A DNA stretch of 64,000 nt, from NCBI GenBank assembly GCA_947302435.1, contig CAMYVQ010000003.1, forward strand, positions 29,421 through 93,420, written 5' to 3'. The stretch comes from an uncultured Prevotella sp. (GTDB lineage: Bacteria > Bacteroidota > Bacteroidia > Bacteroidales > Bacteroidaceae). The translations under genes and the position numbers were made by a program. Under the pieces are notes generated by a model. The model was not told where the DNA came from. It ran no database searches and saw only the letters and a program-made list of their open reading frames with translations. Shown one piece after another: positions 18,286 through 26,636 of the stretch (positions are counted from its first letter, which is position 1; every line of letters starts with the position of its first letter).

Positions 18286-19209
18286 ATGAAAGTATTATTT
18301 GTAGGAAGTGGCAACCACGCCAAGATTTCCCCGATCATAAAAGCTCAGGGCGATTCCCTTGTCAAGGCAGGAGTCGATGTCGACTACTACCTCATCAAGG
18401 GGAGAGGACTGAAAGGTTATCTTAAACAGATCCTTCCTTTGCGGAAGTATTGGAAAAGCCATCACTTTGATGTGGTACATGCACATTACTCCTTATCAGC
18501 CTACGTCGCCGCACTCGCTGGTGTGAAGCCCTTAGTGGTGTCATTGATGGGCAGTGATGTGAAAGCCACGGGATGGTACAGCCGAATGGTCCGTTTGTTC
18601 TGCAAGCTGTTTCGCTGGAACAACATCATTGTGAAATCAAAGGATATGGCCGATGCAGCGGGAATCAAGAATGTGCAGATTATTCCCAATGGTGTGGACA
18701 TGGAAATGTTCGTCCCAATGGATGCGGAGGCTTGTCGTAAAAAGCTTGGCTGGGAAGAGGGGGGAAAACACATCTTATTCCCTGCCGACCCAGACCGCAT
18801 GGAAAAAGATTTCCCATTGGCACAGGAAACGGTAAAACTGTCGGGAAAGGATATTACAATCCACGTTTTTCGACAGGTTGAACACAAAGACACCGTTTTA
18901 CATTATAATGCCGCTGATGTTGTATTGATGACCAGTAAGTGGGAGGGAAGTCCTAATGCCATCAAAGAAGCGATGGCTTGTTGCCGCCCCATTGTAAGTA
19001 CCGATGTCGGCGATGTGAAAGAAAGACTGTCGGGAGTTGAAGGCTGCTATGTGACAGAGACACGTGACCCGAATGAACTGTCCAACTTCTTGAAAAGTGT
19101 CTTGGAATGGAAAGGACGTACCAATGGACGAGACAAAATCATTGCCGATCAATTAGAAAGCAAACAAATTGCAGATAGAATAATAACCATTTATAAGAAT
19201 ACAAAATGA
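18286..19209 (+). CDS. Glycosyltransferase family 4 (GT-B)
   Basis: 307 residues. The N-terminal domain has MKVLFVGSGNHAKISPI and VVHAHYSLSAYVAAL. The C-terminal domain carries IPNGVDMEMFVPMD, then ADVVLMTSKWEGSPNAIKEA, the EX7E-type donor-binding motif of GT4 enzymes. The start was set at ATG 18286 and not an in-frame TTG at 18265. A rare Shine-Dalgarno-like GGAGG lies about 8 bases before this ATG, and MKVLFVG is the usual family N-terminus. The last four bases overlap the next gene (ATGA). Confidence 0.88.
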   Translation: MKVLFVGSGNHAKISPIIKAQGDSLVKAGVDVDYYLIKGRGLKGYLKQILPLRKYWKSHHFDVVHAHYSLSAYVAALAGVKPLVVSLMGSDVKATGWYSRMVRLFCKLFRWNNIIVKSKDMADAAGIKNVQIIPNGVDMEMFVPMDAEACRKKLGWEEGGKHILFPADPDRMEKDFPLAQETVKLSGKDITIHVFRQVEHKDTVLHYNAADVVLMTSKWEGSPNAIKEAMACCRPIVSTDVGDVKERLSGVEGCYVTETRDPNELSNFLKSVLEWKGRTNGRDKIIADQLESKQIADRIITIYKNTK

Positions 19210-20297
19210 AACTGACACTCATTGCCGGTGCAAGACCGAATTTCATTAAGATTGCTCCGATTATACATGCCATTAAAAAAGCGCAGACAAAAGGAGTTAC
19301 CGTTTCATACCGACTAGTGCATACTGGACAACATTATGACCAGAAGATGAGCCAGACCTTTTTTGAAGAGTTGGACATACCCATGCCTGATGTCAATTTA
19401 GGCTGCGGTGGGGGTAGCCAGGCGGAACAGACGGCCAATATCATGGTTGCTTTCGAGAAAGACTTGATGTCGAATCCAACGGACTTGGTGATTGTCGTCG
19501 GTGATGTGACATCGACAATGGCCTGTTCGATTGTTGCCAAAAAACTCAACACAAAGGTTGCACACGTGGAAGCAGGCATACGCAGTTGGGATCTCAGCAT
19601 GCCAGAGGAAATCAACCGAATGGTGACAGACTCACTCGCAGACTATTTCTTTACCACGACGGAGATTGCCAATCGCAATCTGAGACATTTTGGTGTTCCT
19701 GAAGAGAAGATCTTCTTTGTGGGCAATGTCATGATAGACACACTGATGGCCAACATCAAACGGTTCAGAAAGCCATTGGAGTATGACCAGCTGGGACTCG
19801 AACAGAAAAAGTATCTTGTATTAACGATGCACCGCCCTGCCAATGTGGATGAAGCAGAAAAACTGAAGAATACCATGAACGAGATTGTTAACAATGTTCA
19901 TGGGTTGCCAGTTGTATTCCCCATCCATCCTCGAACAGCCAAGATATTCAAGGATTTGGGTATTGTGGCCGATAACTTAAAGGTCATAGAGCCTCAAGGC
20001 TATTTGGAGTTTAACTATTTGGTTCAGAACTCAATGGGTGTCATTACTGACTCAGGTGGCATTACGGAAGAGACAACTGTCATGCATGTCCCCTGCCTGA
20101 CATTGAGAGACAATACCGAGCGACCCGAAACATGTGAAGTAGGTACGAACAAACTGATTGGAACCAATCCCGACAATATCAAGCCAGCACTCGACCGACT
20201 CTTTGCCGGTGAATGGCAGAAAGGTGACATTCCAGAACTTTGGGATGGACATACGGCAGAAAGAATTGTCAAATCAATCACAAACATAAAATATTAA
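19206..20297 (+). CDS. wbpI: Non-hydrolysing UDP-sugar 2-epimerase, WbpI-like
   Basis: 363 residues of the WecB/WbpI epimerase family: LIAGARPNFIKIAPII, LVHTGQHYDQKMS, HVEAGIRSWDLSMPEEINR and DSGGITEETTVM. Sequence alone does not separate UDP-GlcNAc 2-epimerase (WecB) from UDP-GlcNAc3NAcA 2-epimerase (WbpI). The long DVNLGCGGGSQAEQTA segment and the other four pathway enzymes in this locus favour WbpI, giving UDP-ManNAc3NAcA. It overlaps the preceding transferase by four bases. Confidence 0.82.
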   Translation: MKLTLIAGARPNFIKIAPIIHAIKKAQTKGVTVSYRLVHTGQHYDQKMSQTFFEELDIPMPDVNLGCGGGSQAEQTANIMVAFEKDLMSNPTDLVIVVGDVTSTMACSIVAKKLNTKVAHVEAGIRSWDLSMPEEINRMVTDSLADYFFTTTEIANRNLRHFGVPEEKIFFVGNVMIDTLMANIKRFRKPLEYDQLGLEQKKYLVLTMHRPANVDEAEKLKNTMNEIVNNVHGLPVVFPIHPRTAKIFKDLGIVADNLKVIEPQGYLEFNYLVQNSMGVITDSGGITEETTVMHVPCLTLRDNTERPETCEVGTNKLIGTNPDNIKPALDRLFAGEWQKGDIPELWDGHTAERIVKSITNIKY

Positions 20298-20310
20298 GAA
20301 AACTATTGAT

Positions 20311-21450
20311 ATGATGGGAAAGGATATTGTAAGATGTGAGCGTTGTGTGATGGACACAACAGTTCCAGATATATGGTTTGATGATCATGGAGTATGTAAA
20401 TATTGCCATATCCATGACGAAATGGAACATCTCCATCCATTAGCTGCCGACGGAAACAAGCTATCATCCATTATTGATAAAATCAAGGCCGACGGCAAGG
20501 GGAAAAAATACGATTGTGTATGTGGACTTAGCGGAGGACGTGACAGTTCTTACACTCTTCTCAAAGCCATCGACTTTGGCCTTCGTCCGCTTGTCGTGTC
20601 TATCGACAATGGCTGGGGCACCCGAATAGCTGAAGAGAATATTGAGAACGCATGCAAACGTTTAAATTTGGAATGTACATGGGTGAAATTCGATTGGGAA
20701 GAGTATAAAGACTTGCAGCGTTCATTCTTTTTGGCAGGTGTACCCGATGTCGACTCTCCTTCGGACTTTGCCATTTATGCACAGTTGTTCCAGACGGCAA
20801 AGGACAATGGCATCCGCTATATCCTGAACGGACACAGTTTCCGGACAGAAGGCAGTTCTCCAATAGGATGGTCTTATTTTGACCCAGTCTATATCAAAGA
20901 CGTACAGAAAAGATTCGGTACGAGGGAATACAAAGACCTCAAGACGATACCCACGATGATGCCTTGGCAACTCATTGGCAGGACTTTTCTTAAAAGTATC
21001 CGCGACATTCGTATTCTGGAATACATGGACTACAGAAAGCAGGAAGTCGATGCCATCCTGAAAGAACGTCTCGGATGGCAGGATTATGGAGGCCATCATC
21101 ATGAAAACAAATTCACTCACTTTGTACAGTCCTACTACTTACCAGTGAAGTTTGGCATTGACAAACGGAAGACCGAACTGTCTGCACAGATTAGAAGCGG
21201 TCATATCACGAAAGAAAAAGCAGAAGCAATTTTGTCACAGCCATACCAATATGACCAACAGATTGTGGATGAAGTCATCGACCGCCTTGGTTTCACTAAG
21301 GACGAATTTGAAAAGTTGATGCAGTCACCCAATAAGACGCATTTAGACTACAAGACCCTCAGGCCTATTTACAAAGCATTGAGTCTCCCCATCAACATCG
21401 TGACAAAACTGGGCATACTGCCTCGAATCCTTTACCTGAAATATTGCTGA
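20311..21450 (+). CDS. N-acetyl sugar amidotransferase, WbpG-like
   Basis: 379 residues. It opens with a cysteine cluster (CERCVMDTTVPDIWF, then CKYCH), probably a metal site. The PP-loop of the ATP pyrophosphatase fold follows (CGLSGGRDSSYTLL, around residue 75), then NGHSFRTEGSSPIGWSYFD. This family converts an N-acetyl group on a nucleotide sugar to an acetamidino group, as in Pseudomonas O-antigen ManNAc3NAmA or legionaminic-type sugars. Partner HisH- and HisF-like proteins usually deliver ammonia, and none is present in this window. Its place directly after the wbpI-type gene makes a ManNAc3NAcA derivative the likely substrate. Confidence 0.83.
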   Translation: MMGKDIVRCERCVMDTTVPDIWFDDHGVCKYCHIHDEMEHLHPLAADGNKLSSIIDKIKADGKGKKYDCVCGLSGGRDSSYTLLKAIDFGLRPLVVSIDNGWGTRIAEENIENACKRLNLECTWVKFDWEEYKDLQRSFFLAGVPDVDSPSDFAIYAQLFQTAKDNGIRYILNGHSFRTEGSSPIGWSYFDPVYIKDVQKRFGTREYKDLKTIPTMMPWQLIGRTFLKSIRDIRILEYMDYRKQEVDAILKERLGWQDYGGHHHENKFTHFVQSYYLPVKFGIDKRKTELSAQIRSGHITKEKAEAILSQPYQYDQQIVDEVIDRLGFTKDEFEKLMQSPNKTHLDYKTLRPIYKALSLPINIVTKLGILPRILYLKYC

Positions 21451-21454
21451 TAAT

Positions 21455-22588
21455 ATGAAAAGAGTCCTTTTCTCACTGAACCACCCTGCCCACTATCACA
21501 TGTTCAAGAACCTTGCCTCGCAACTTGGACAGGAAGGAAATCGGGTTATATTTGTCATCAGTAACAAGGATGTATTGGAAGCCTTGATGAAAAATGAGGG
21601 AGTTGATTATGTGAAACTTCAAGACCAGCGTCCACGTAAATCAACGGCCTTCTCTGTGATTATAAACGGTGTGGCAGACATGCTGGAAAAAGACCGTAGC
21701 CTATATAGATTTGCAAAGCAATGGAAGCCTGACATCATGTTGGGGACAGACATCAGTATTACGCATGTAGGGCGGGTAACAGGTATTCCATCTTTCTTCT
21801 TTAACGAGGACGACTATGATATCAATAAGGAGGCCTGCCTTCTGTCATACCCCTTTGCTACAGGCATCGTGTCTCCGGAAGTTTGCAGCGTGGGCAAGTT
21901 TTTTGAAAAGAAGAAAATTTCCTATAATGGCTGTCAGAAGACGGCCTACATCAACCCTGTCTGTTTTAAGCCAGACCGAGCCATAGCAGAAAAGTTCGTT
22001 GCCAAGAACAAGCCCTATTATCTGATTCGCGTGGTTAGCCTGACTGCCGGTCACGATATCTCAGGTAAACATAGGGGTATAGAAGATGACATCTTGACTC
22101 GGTTAATCAGCCAGTTGAGTGTGCGCGGAAATGTGTATATCACCAGTGAGAGACCGTTGGCAGAGGCTTATGAGCCGTATCGTCTACAGATACCGCCTGA
22201 ATATATGCACCATGTAATGAGCTTCAGTTCCCTGTTTATTGGCGACAGCCAGTCCATGTGCATGGAAGCGGGATTGATGGGAGTGCCATTCATCCGTTAT
22301 AATGATTTTGTTGGAAAAATAGGCTATCTGAATGATGCAGAAATCAAATATGGCCTCGGATATGGAATCAGGCCATCAGAACCCCAAAAGATGCTTGAAC
22401 TGGTGAAAACACTTGTAGAGAATGACAAACTTGCTTCTGAGTGGAAGGAAAAACAGAAACGATACTTTTCAGAAAAAGTGGATGTGACGGCCTTTTGGAA
22501 ATGGTTTGTGCTCAATTATCCTGAAAGCGATAAGATTCTGAAAGACAATCCTGATTATCCCAATCAGTTCAGATGGCCATCTCTATAG
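21455..22588 (+). CDS. DUF354-family protein, GT-B-like fold
   Basis: 377 residues. The N-terminus MKRVLFSLNHPAHYHMFKNL and the MLGTDISITHVGRVTGIPS segment are typical of DUF354 proteins, which resemble GT-B glycosyltransferases and UDP-GlcNAc epimerases. A late FSSLFIGDSQSMCMEAGLMG motif is in the place of a donor-binding site. It starts 4 bases after the amidotransferase stop, so the two are surely co-translated. A role as glycosyltransferase or in modifying the same sugar is inferred only. Confidence 0.7.
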   Translation: MKRVLFSLNHPAHYHMFKNLASQLGQEGNRVIFVISNKDVLEALMKNEGVDYVKLQDQRPRKSTAFSVIINGVADMLEKDRSLYRFAKQWKPDIMLGTDISITHVGRVTGIPSFFFNEDDYDINKEACLLSYPFATGIVSPEVCSVGKFFEKKKISYNGCQKTAYINPVCFKPDRAIAEKFVAKNKPYYLIRVVSLTAGHDISGKHRGIEDDILTRLISQLSVRGNVYITSERPLAEAYEPYRLQIPPEYMHHVMSFSSLFIGDSQSMCMEAGLMGVPFIRYNDFVGKIGYLNDAEIKYGLGYGIRPSEPQKMLELVKTLVENDKLASEWKEKQKRYFSEKVDVTAFWKWFVLNYPESDKILKDNPDYPNQFRWPSL

Positions 22589-22595
22589 TCTTGTA

Positions 22596-25595
22596 ATGAA
22601 ACTTCACACCGACAGCCTCCACAAAATAGCTTACGCGACCGATGCATCGGTATATCGGGAGATACCGTATAGCGTGGCCTATCCTGAAACAGAAGATGAC
22701 ATTCGGGAGCTGATGCGCATAGCTAAGGAGAAAGGCATCGACCTGATTCCAAGAGCTGGCGGTACATCATTGGCTGGACAGGTGGTAGGAAGCGGTATTG
22801 TTGTTGAAATCAGCAAATACTGGAACAAGATACTGGAGATCAATGCCGAAGAACGATGGGCGAGAGTACAGCCAGGTGCGGTGCGCGATGAATTGAATAT
22901 CGTCCTAAAGCCATACGGACTCTTCTTCAGTCCCGAAACCTCAACGAGTAACCGTTGCTGTATCGGCGGCATGTTCGGCAACAACTCATGCGGAACCCAC
23001 TCGTTAGTATATGGCAGCACACGACATCATGTCGTTGCCTGTAAGGGTATCCTGTCAGACGGTTCGTCATTCGATACAGAGAAAATCACTGAGACAGGCT
23101 ATCGTGAGTCGTTACCTTTGTTGGATGCCGTTTTGTCCCAGTTGGAGGATTGGGCATCGGACGATAAGACACGGACACTGATAGAAAAGAATTATCCGGA
23201 CAAAAGCCTACAGCGCCGTAGTTGTGGCTATGCCATTGATGAAGCTGTTGAGGTGATTGAAAAAGACAAGGGACTGGCTCTCTGCAAACTGTTAGCCGGC
23301 AGTGAGGGCACTTTGGCTTTTGTTACTGAAATCACTGTCAGCTTAGATGTCTTGCCTCCTAAGGAAATCATGGTCGTCTGCGGACATTGCGATGACTTGA
23401 TGAAAAGTTTTGAGGGAAATCTCGTGGCACTGAAGCATCAGCCTACTGCCATTGAACTGATGGATGGTGACATATTGGAACTGAGCAAGGGCAATGCCGA
23501 ACAGCAAAGAAACCGCTTCTTCGTTGAGGGCAATCCAGCTGCGCTGCTGATCACCGAATTGAGGGCCGATACCAAAGACGAACTCAACAAAAAAGCCGAT
23601 AGATTGGAGCACGACCTGCTCGACAGTGGATATATCTATAAATGTACGCGAGTATACGGCAGTGATGTTGCCAAAGTGTGGGCTTTGCGCAAGGCTGGAT
23701 TAGGTATTCTTGGCGGCATGAAGGGCGATGCCCGTCCGATGGGCGTGATTGAAGACACGGCTGTGGCTCCCCGATTGATGCCTGCCTATATGAAGGACTT
23801 CAGAGCTTTGCTCGACAAGCTCGATGCACGATGCGTGTTTTACGGACATATCAGCACAGGTGAACTGCACCTGCGCCCCATCATCAACCTGAAGACGAAG
23901 GAAGGCCGCACGCTATTCAGAACGATTGCCCATGAGACAGCCCTGCTGGTCAAGAAGCATCGTGGCAGCATCAGCGGTGAACATGGGGACGGCAGATTGC
24001 GCGGCGAGTTCATTCCTATGCTCTATGGTCAGGATACATACGAGTTGATGCGGCAAGTCAAACAGTGTTGGGATCCAGATGGCGTGCTGAACCGCCACAA
24101 GATTGTTGATACCCTGCCAATGGACTCGATGCTGCGTTTCGAGGAAGACCAGCAATATAACATTGAAAAGATAACAGGTACCAACCAAACTTACTTTAAC
24201 TGGAAGGCTGCCTTTGACGAGTGTACTACGCCTGGTGCCACAGGAGCCAAGTCGCAGACACATGCTTTGATGTGCTCCATAGAGCAGTGCAATGGCTCGG
24301 GAGATTGTCGTAAGTCGAACCTCATTGGTGGCACCATGTGTCCATCCTTCAAGGTGAGTCGTGACGAACTGAATTCAACCCGTGCCCGTGCCAACGTACT
24401 CCGCGAAGTGCTCACCCATCATTCTTCACTCTTCACTCTTCATTCTTCACTCTTCACTCTTCATTCTTCACTTATAAAAGAAGTGCTCGATTCTTGCTTA
24501 GCTTGCAAAGGCTGTCGGAGTGAGTGTCCCTCGAATGTTGACATGACGAGAATCAGAGCTGAACTGCTACAGCACTATTACGACCAGCACGGAACACCCC
24601 TGCGCATACAGCTTGTCGCACAACTATCCCGGATTGAGCAATTAGGCAGACTGTTCAGACCATTCTATAATTTCGCAGTCCAATGGAAGCCCACTGCCAG
24701 TGCCATCAAGCGCATTGTTGGTTTTGCACCTAAGCGACGCATTCCACAACTGAGCAAGAAGACGATGCGGCAATTGGTGGAAAAAGAACTGAAAAAGAAT
24801 CCTGTGGCAAATGCCAAAAAGACGGTTCTTCTCTATGCCGATGAATTTACAGACCAGCAAGAAGCCGAATTAGGACTGACCTTTGCCCGTCTGCTCCTCA
24901 GATTAGGTTATCAGGTAGTGATACCCAAGTTGTTGGAAAGTGGTCGTGCAGCGATTTCCAAAGGTTGCCTGAAACGAGCAAAACAAATTGCACAAGAGAA
25001 CGTGCAACGTCTCTCCACTCTCCACTCTCCTCTCTCCACTCTCCACTCTCCACTCATCGGCATTGAACCGTCGGCCATTCTGACCTTTCGCGACGAATAT
25101 CCCGACTTGGTGCCTGCCAAACAAAGAGCAAAAGCAATTGAATTAGGGAGAAATTGCCTGCTCTACGACGAATTCCTGAAACAGGAGATTGACTTGGGAA
25201 ATATCCAGCCAAAAGATTTCCAGGCAGACCCAATGGAAATCTGGCTCCACGGACACTGCCACCAAAAAGCCTTGGTTGGCATAGAAAAAACTGCTGAAAC
25301 ACTTCAATACCTCCTGAAAGGGGCCACCGTCCATAAGATTCCGAGCGGATGTTGCGGCATGGCAGGGTCTTTTGGCTACGAGAAGGAACATTACAAGACA
25401 TCATTGGAAATTGGTGAGATGGTGCTTTTCCCAACCATTAGGAAAGTTGAAAGCGAAAAACTGAATCACGGGAATGCCATACCTACATTCGTTACCGCCC
25501 CAGGCATATCATGCCGCCAACAGATTCTCGACGGCACGGGTGTAAAGGCAGTGCATCCAATAGAGATTCTCTACAGGTTCCTAAAGACAGACTAA
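22596..25595 (+). CDS. FAD-linked oxidase fused to 4Fe-4S and CCG domains (D-lactate/glycolate dehydrogenase type)
   Basis: 999 residues. FAD-binding domain 1 carries IPRAGGTSLAGQVVGSG and FGNNSCGTHSLVYGSTRHHV. The FAD-oxidase C domain contains VFYGHISTGELHLRP and SGEHGDGRLRGEF. A first cysteine group (MCSIEQCNGSGDCRKSNLI, then MCPSF) is followed by a ferredoxin-type CLACKGCRSECPSNVD (C634, C637, C640, C644). The C-terminal CCG domain has HGHCHQKALVG and IPSGCCGMAGSFG. Such fusions oxidise 2-hydroxy acids and pass electrons to quinone or flavoprotein partners. Its place inside a polysaccharide operon is odd and the substrate is unknown. Two low-complexity inserts (SSLFTLH units, and STLHSPL units) interrupt it between domains. 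Confidence 0.85.
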   Translation: MKLHTDSLHKIAYATDASVYREIPYSVAYPETEDDIRELMRIAKEKGIDLIPRAGGTSLAGQVVGSGIVVEISKYWNKILEINAEERWARVQPGAVRDELNIVLKPYGLFFSPETSTSNRCCIGGMFGNNSCGTHSLVYGSTRHHVVACKGILSDGSSFDTEKITETGYRESLPLLDAVLSQLEDWASDDKTRTLIEKNYPDKSLQRRSCGYAIDEAVEVIEKDKGLALCKLLAGSEGTLAFVTEITVSLDVLPPKEIMVVCGHCDDLMKSFEGNLVALKHQPTAIELMDGDILELSKGNAEQQRNRFFVEGNPAALLITELRADTKDELNKKADRLEHDLLDSGYIYKCTRVYGSDVAKVWALRKAGLGILGGMKGDARPMGVIEDTAVAPRLMPAYMKDFRALLDKLDARCVFYGHISTGELHLRPIINLKTKEGRTLFRTIAHETALLVKKHRGSISGEHGDGRLRGEFIPMLYGQDTYELMRQVKQCWDPDGVLNRHKIVDTLPMDSMLRFEEDQQYNIEKITGTNQTYFNWKAAFDECTTPGATGAKSQTHALMCSIEQCNGSGDCRKSNLIGGTMCPSFKVSRDELNSTRARANVLREVLTHHSSLFTLHSSLFTLHSSLIKEVLDSCLACKGCRSECPSNVDMTRIRAELLQHYYDQHGTPLRIQLVAQLSRIEQLGRLFRPFYNFAVQWKPTASAIKRIVGFAPKRRIPQLSKKTMRQLVEKELKKNPVANAKKTVLLYADEFTDQQEAELGLTFARLLLRLGYQVVIPKLLESGRAAISKGCLKRAKQIAQENVQRLSTLHSPLSTLHSPLIGIEPSAILTFRDEYPDLVPAKQRAKAIELGRNCLLYDEFLKQEIDLGNIQPKDFQADPMEIWLHGHCHQKALVGIEKTAETLQYLLKGATVHKIPSGCCGMAGSFGYEKEHYKTSLEIGEMVLFPTIRKVESEKLNHGNAIPTFVTAPGISCRQQILDGTGVKAVHPIEILYRFLKTD
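24417..24471 (+). repeat. In-frame 21-base tandem repeat inside the FAD-oxidase gene
   Basis: A 21-base unit made of ATTCTTCACTCTTC-type words occurs about 2.4 times. It keeps the reading frame and encodes repeated SSLFTLH just before the ferredoxin motif. Conserved family members would have a plain linker here. Confidence 0.9.
25011..25055 (+). repeat. In-frame CTCTCCA repeat inside the FAD-oxidase gene
   Basis: A run of CTCTCCACTCTCCACTCTCC-type words encodes STLHSPLSTLHSPL before IGIEPSAILTFRDEYP. The same words in reverse orientation occur in the GH2 gene at 39847-39900. Confidence 0.9.
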
Positions 25596-25628
25596 TTCAT
25601 TAAATCAAATACTTTATACTATTAACGT

Positions 25629-26612
25629 ATGGAAAAGAAAAATTTTGCTCTTATTGGTGCAGCGGGTTACATTGCCCCACGACATATCAAGGCCATCGCC
25701 GATACGGGCAACAATTTGATGGCTGCTTACGACAAGTTTGACAGTGTAGGACGTTTGGACAGTTCGTTCCCCGACTGTGAATTCTTCACAGAAAACGAAC
25801 AATTCGACCGTTTCTGCTCAAAGCAGATGCGCAAAGCCAATCCCCTGCACTTCACTTCCATCTGTACCCCCAATTACACCCACGATGCCTTCATCCGCTA
25901 CGGCCTCCGCTTAGGCACTGATGTCATCTGTGAGAAGCCGTTGGTGCTCAACCCCTGGAACATTGACAACCTCGTGGAAATGGAGAACGAGACAGGTCAC
26001 AAGGCCTACACCATCCTTCAGCTGCGCCTCCACGATGCGATCGTAGCATTGAAAAAGAAAGTTGACGAAGGCCCACAAGACAAGATTCATGATGTAGATC
26101 TGACCTATATCACCTCGCGCGGCAAGTGGTACTATATTTCATGGAAGGGCGATATTCGCAAGAGCGGTGGTGTAGCCACCAACATTGGTGTCCACTTCTA
26201 CGACATGTTACAGTGGGTGTTCGGTCCCGTGAAGCGTAATGTGGTGCATGTAATGAGCTTCGACCGTGTGTCTGGCTATCTGGAATTGGAGAAAGCCCGC
26301 GTCCGTTACTTCCTGAGCATCAATGCCGATTGTCTGCCCGCCAATGCCGTTCAGGGCGAGAAACGCACCTATCGTACACTGAATATCGACGGCGACGAGT
26401 TTGAGTTCAGCGTGGGCTTCACAGAGCTGCACACCAAGAGCTACGAAAAGATTCTGGCCGGCGAAGGTTTCCGTATCAGCGAGGCCCGTCCCAGCATCGA
26501 AATAGTGAGCGACATCCGCAACGCTTCCCCCATTGGTCTGAAGGGTGACTACCATCCTTTAGCCAAGATGCCGTTAGCTGCACATCCCTTCGGATGGGAC
26601 GATAAGAGGTAA
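25629..26612 (+). CDS. wbpB: WbpB-like UDP-GlcNAcA 3-dehydrogenase (Gfo/Idh/MocA family)
   Basis: 327 residues with a Rossmann N-terminus (FALIGAAGYIAPRHIKAI). The EKPLVL motif carries the conserved Lys-Pro, and the segment DLTYITSRGKWYYISWKGD is followed by RKSGGVATNIGVHFYDM. These sequences are close to the WbpB/WlbA enzymes that oxidise C3 of UDP-GlcNAc uronate with NAD+. That step feeds the WbpE-type transaminase, and in known systems WbpB and WbpE recycle NAD+ together with 2-oxoglutarate. The gene stands 33 bases after the FAD oxidase. Confidence 0.9.
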   Translation: MEKKNFALIGAAGYIAPRHIKAIADTGNNLMAAYDKFDSVGRLDSSFPDCEFFTENEQFDRFCSKQMRKANPLHFTSICTPNYTHDAFIRYGLRLGTDVICEKPLVLNPWNIDNLVEMENETGHKAYTILQLRLHDAIVALKKKVDEGPQDKIHDVDLTYITSRGKWYYISWKGDIRKSGGVATNIGVHFYDMLQWVFGPVKRNVVHVMSFDRVSGYLELEKARVRYFLSINADCLPANAVQGEKRTYRTLNIDGDEFEFSVGFTELHTKSYEKILAGEGFRISEARPSIEIVSDIRNASPIGLKGDYHPLAKMPLAAHPFGWDDKR

Positions 26613-26636
26613 TTGATAATTAAGAGGAGATAGAAT

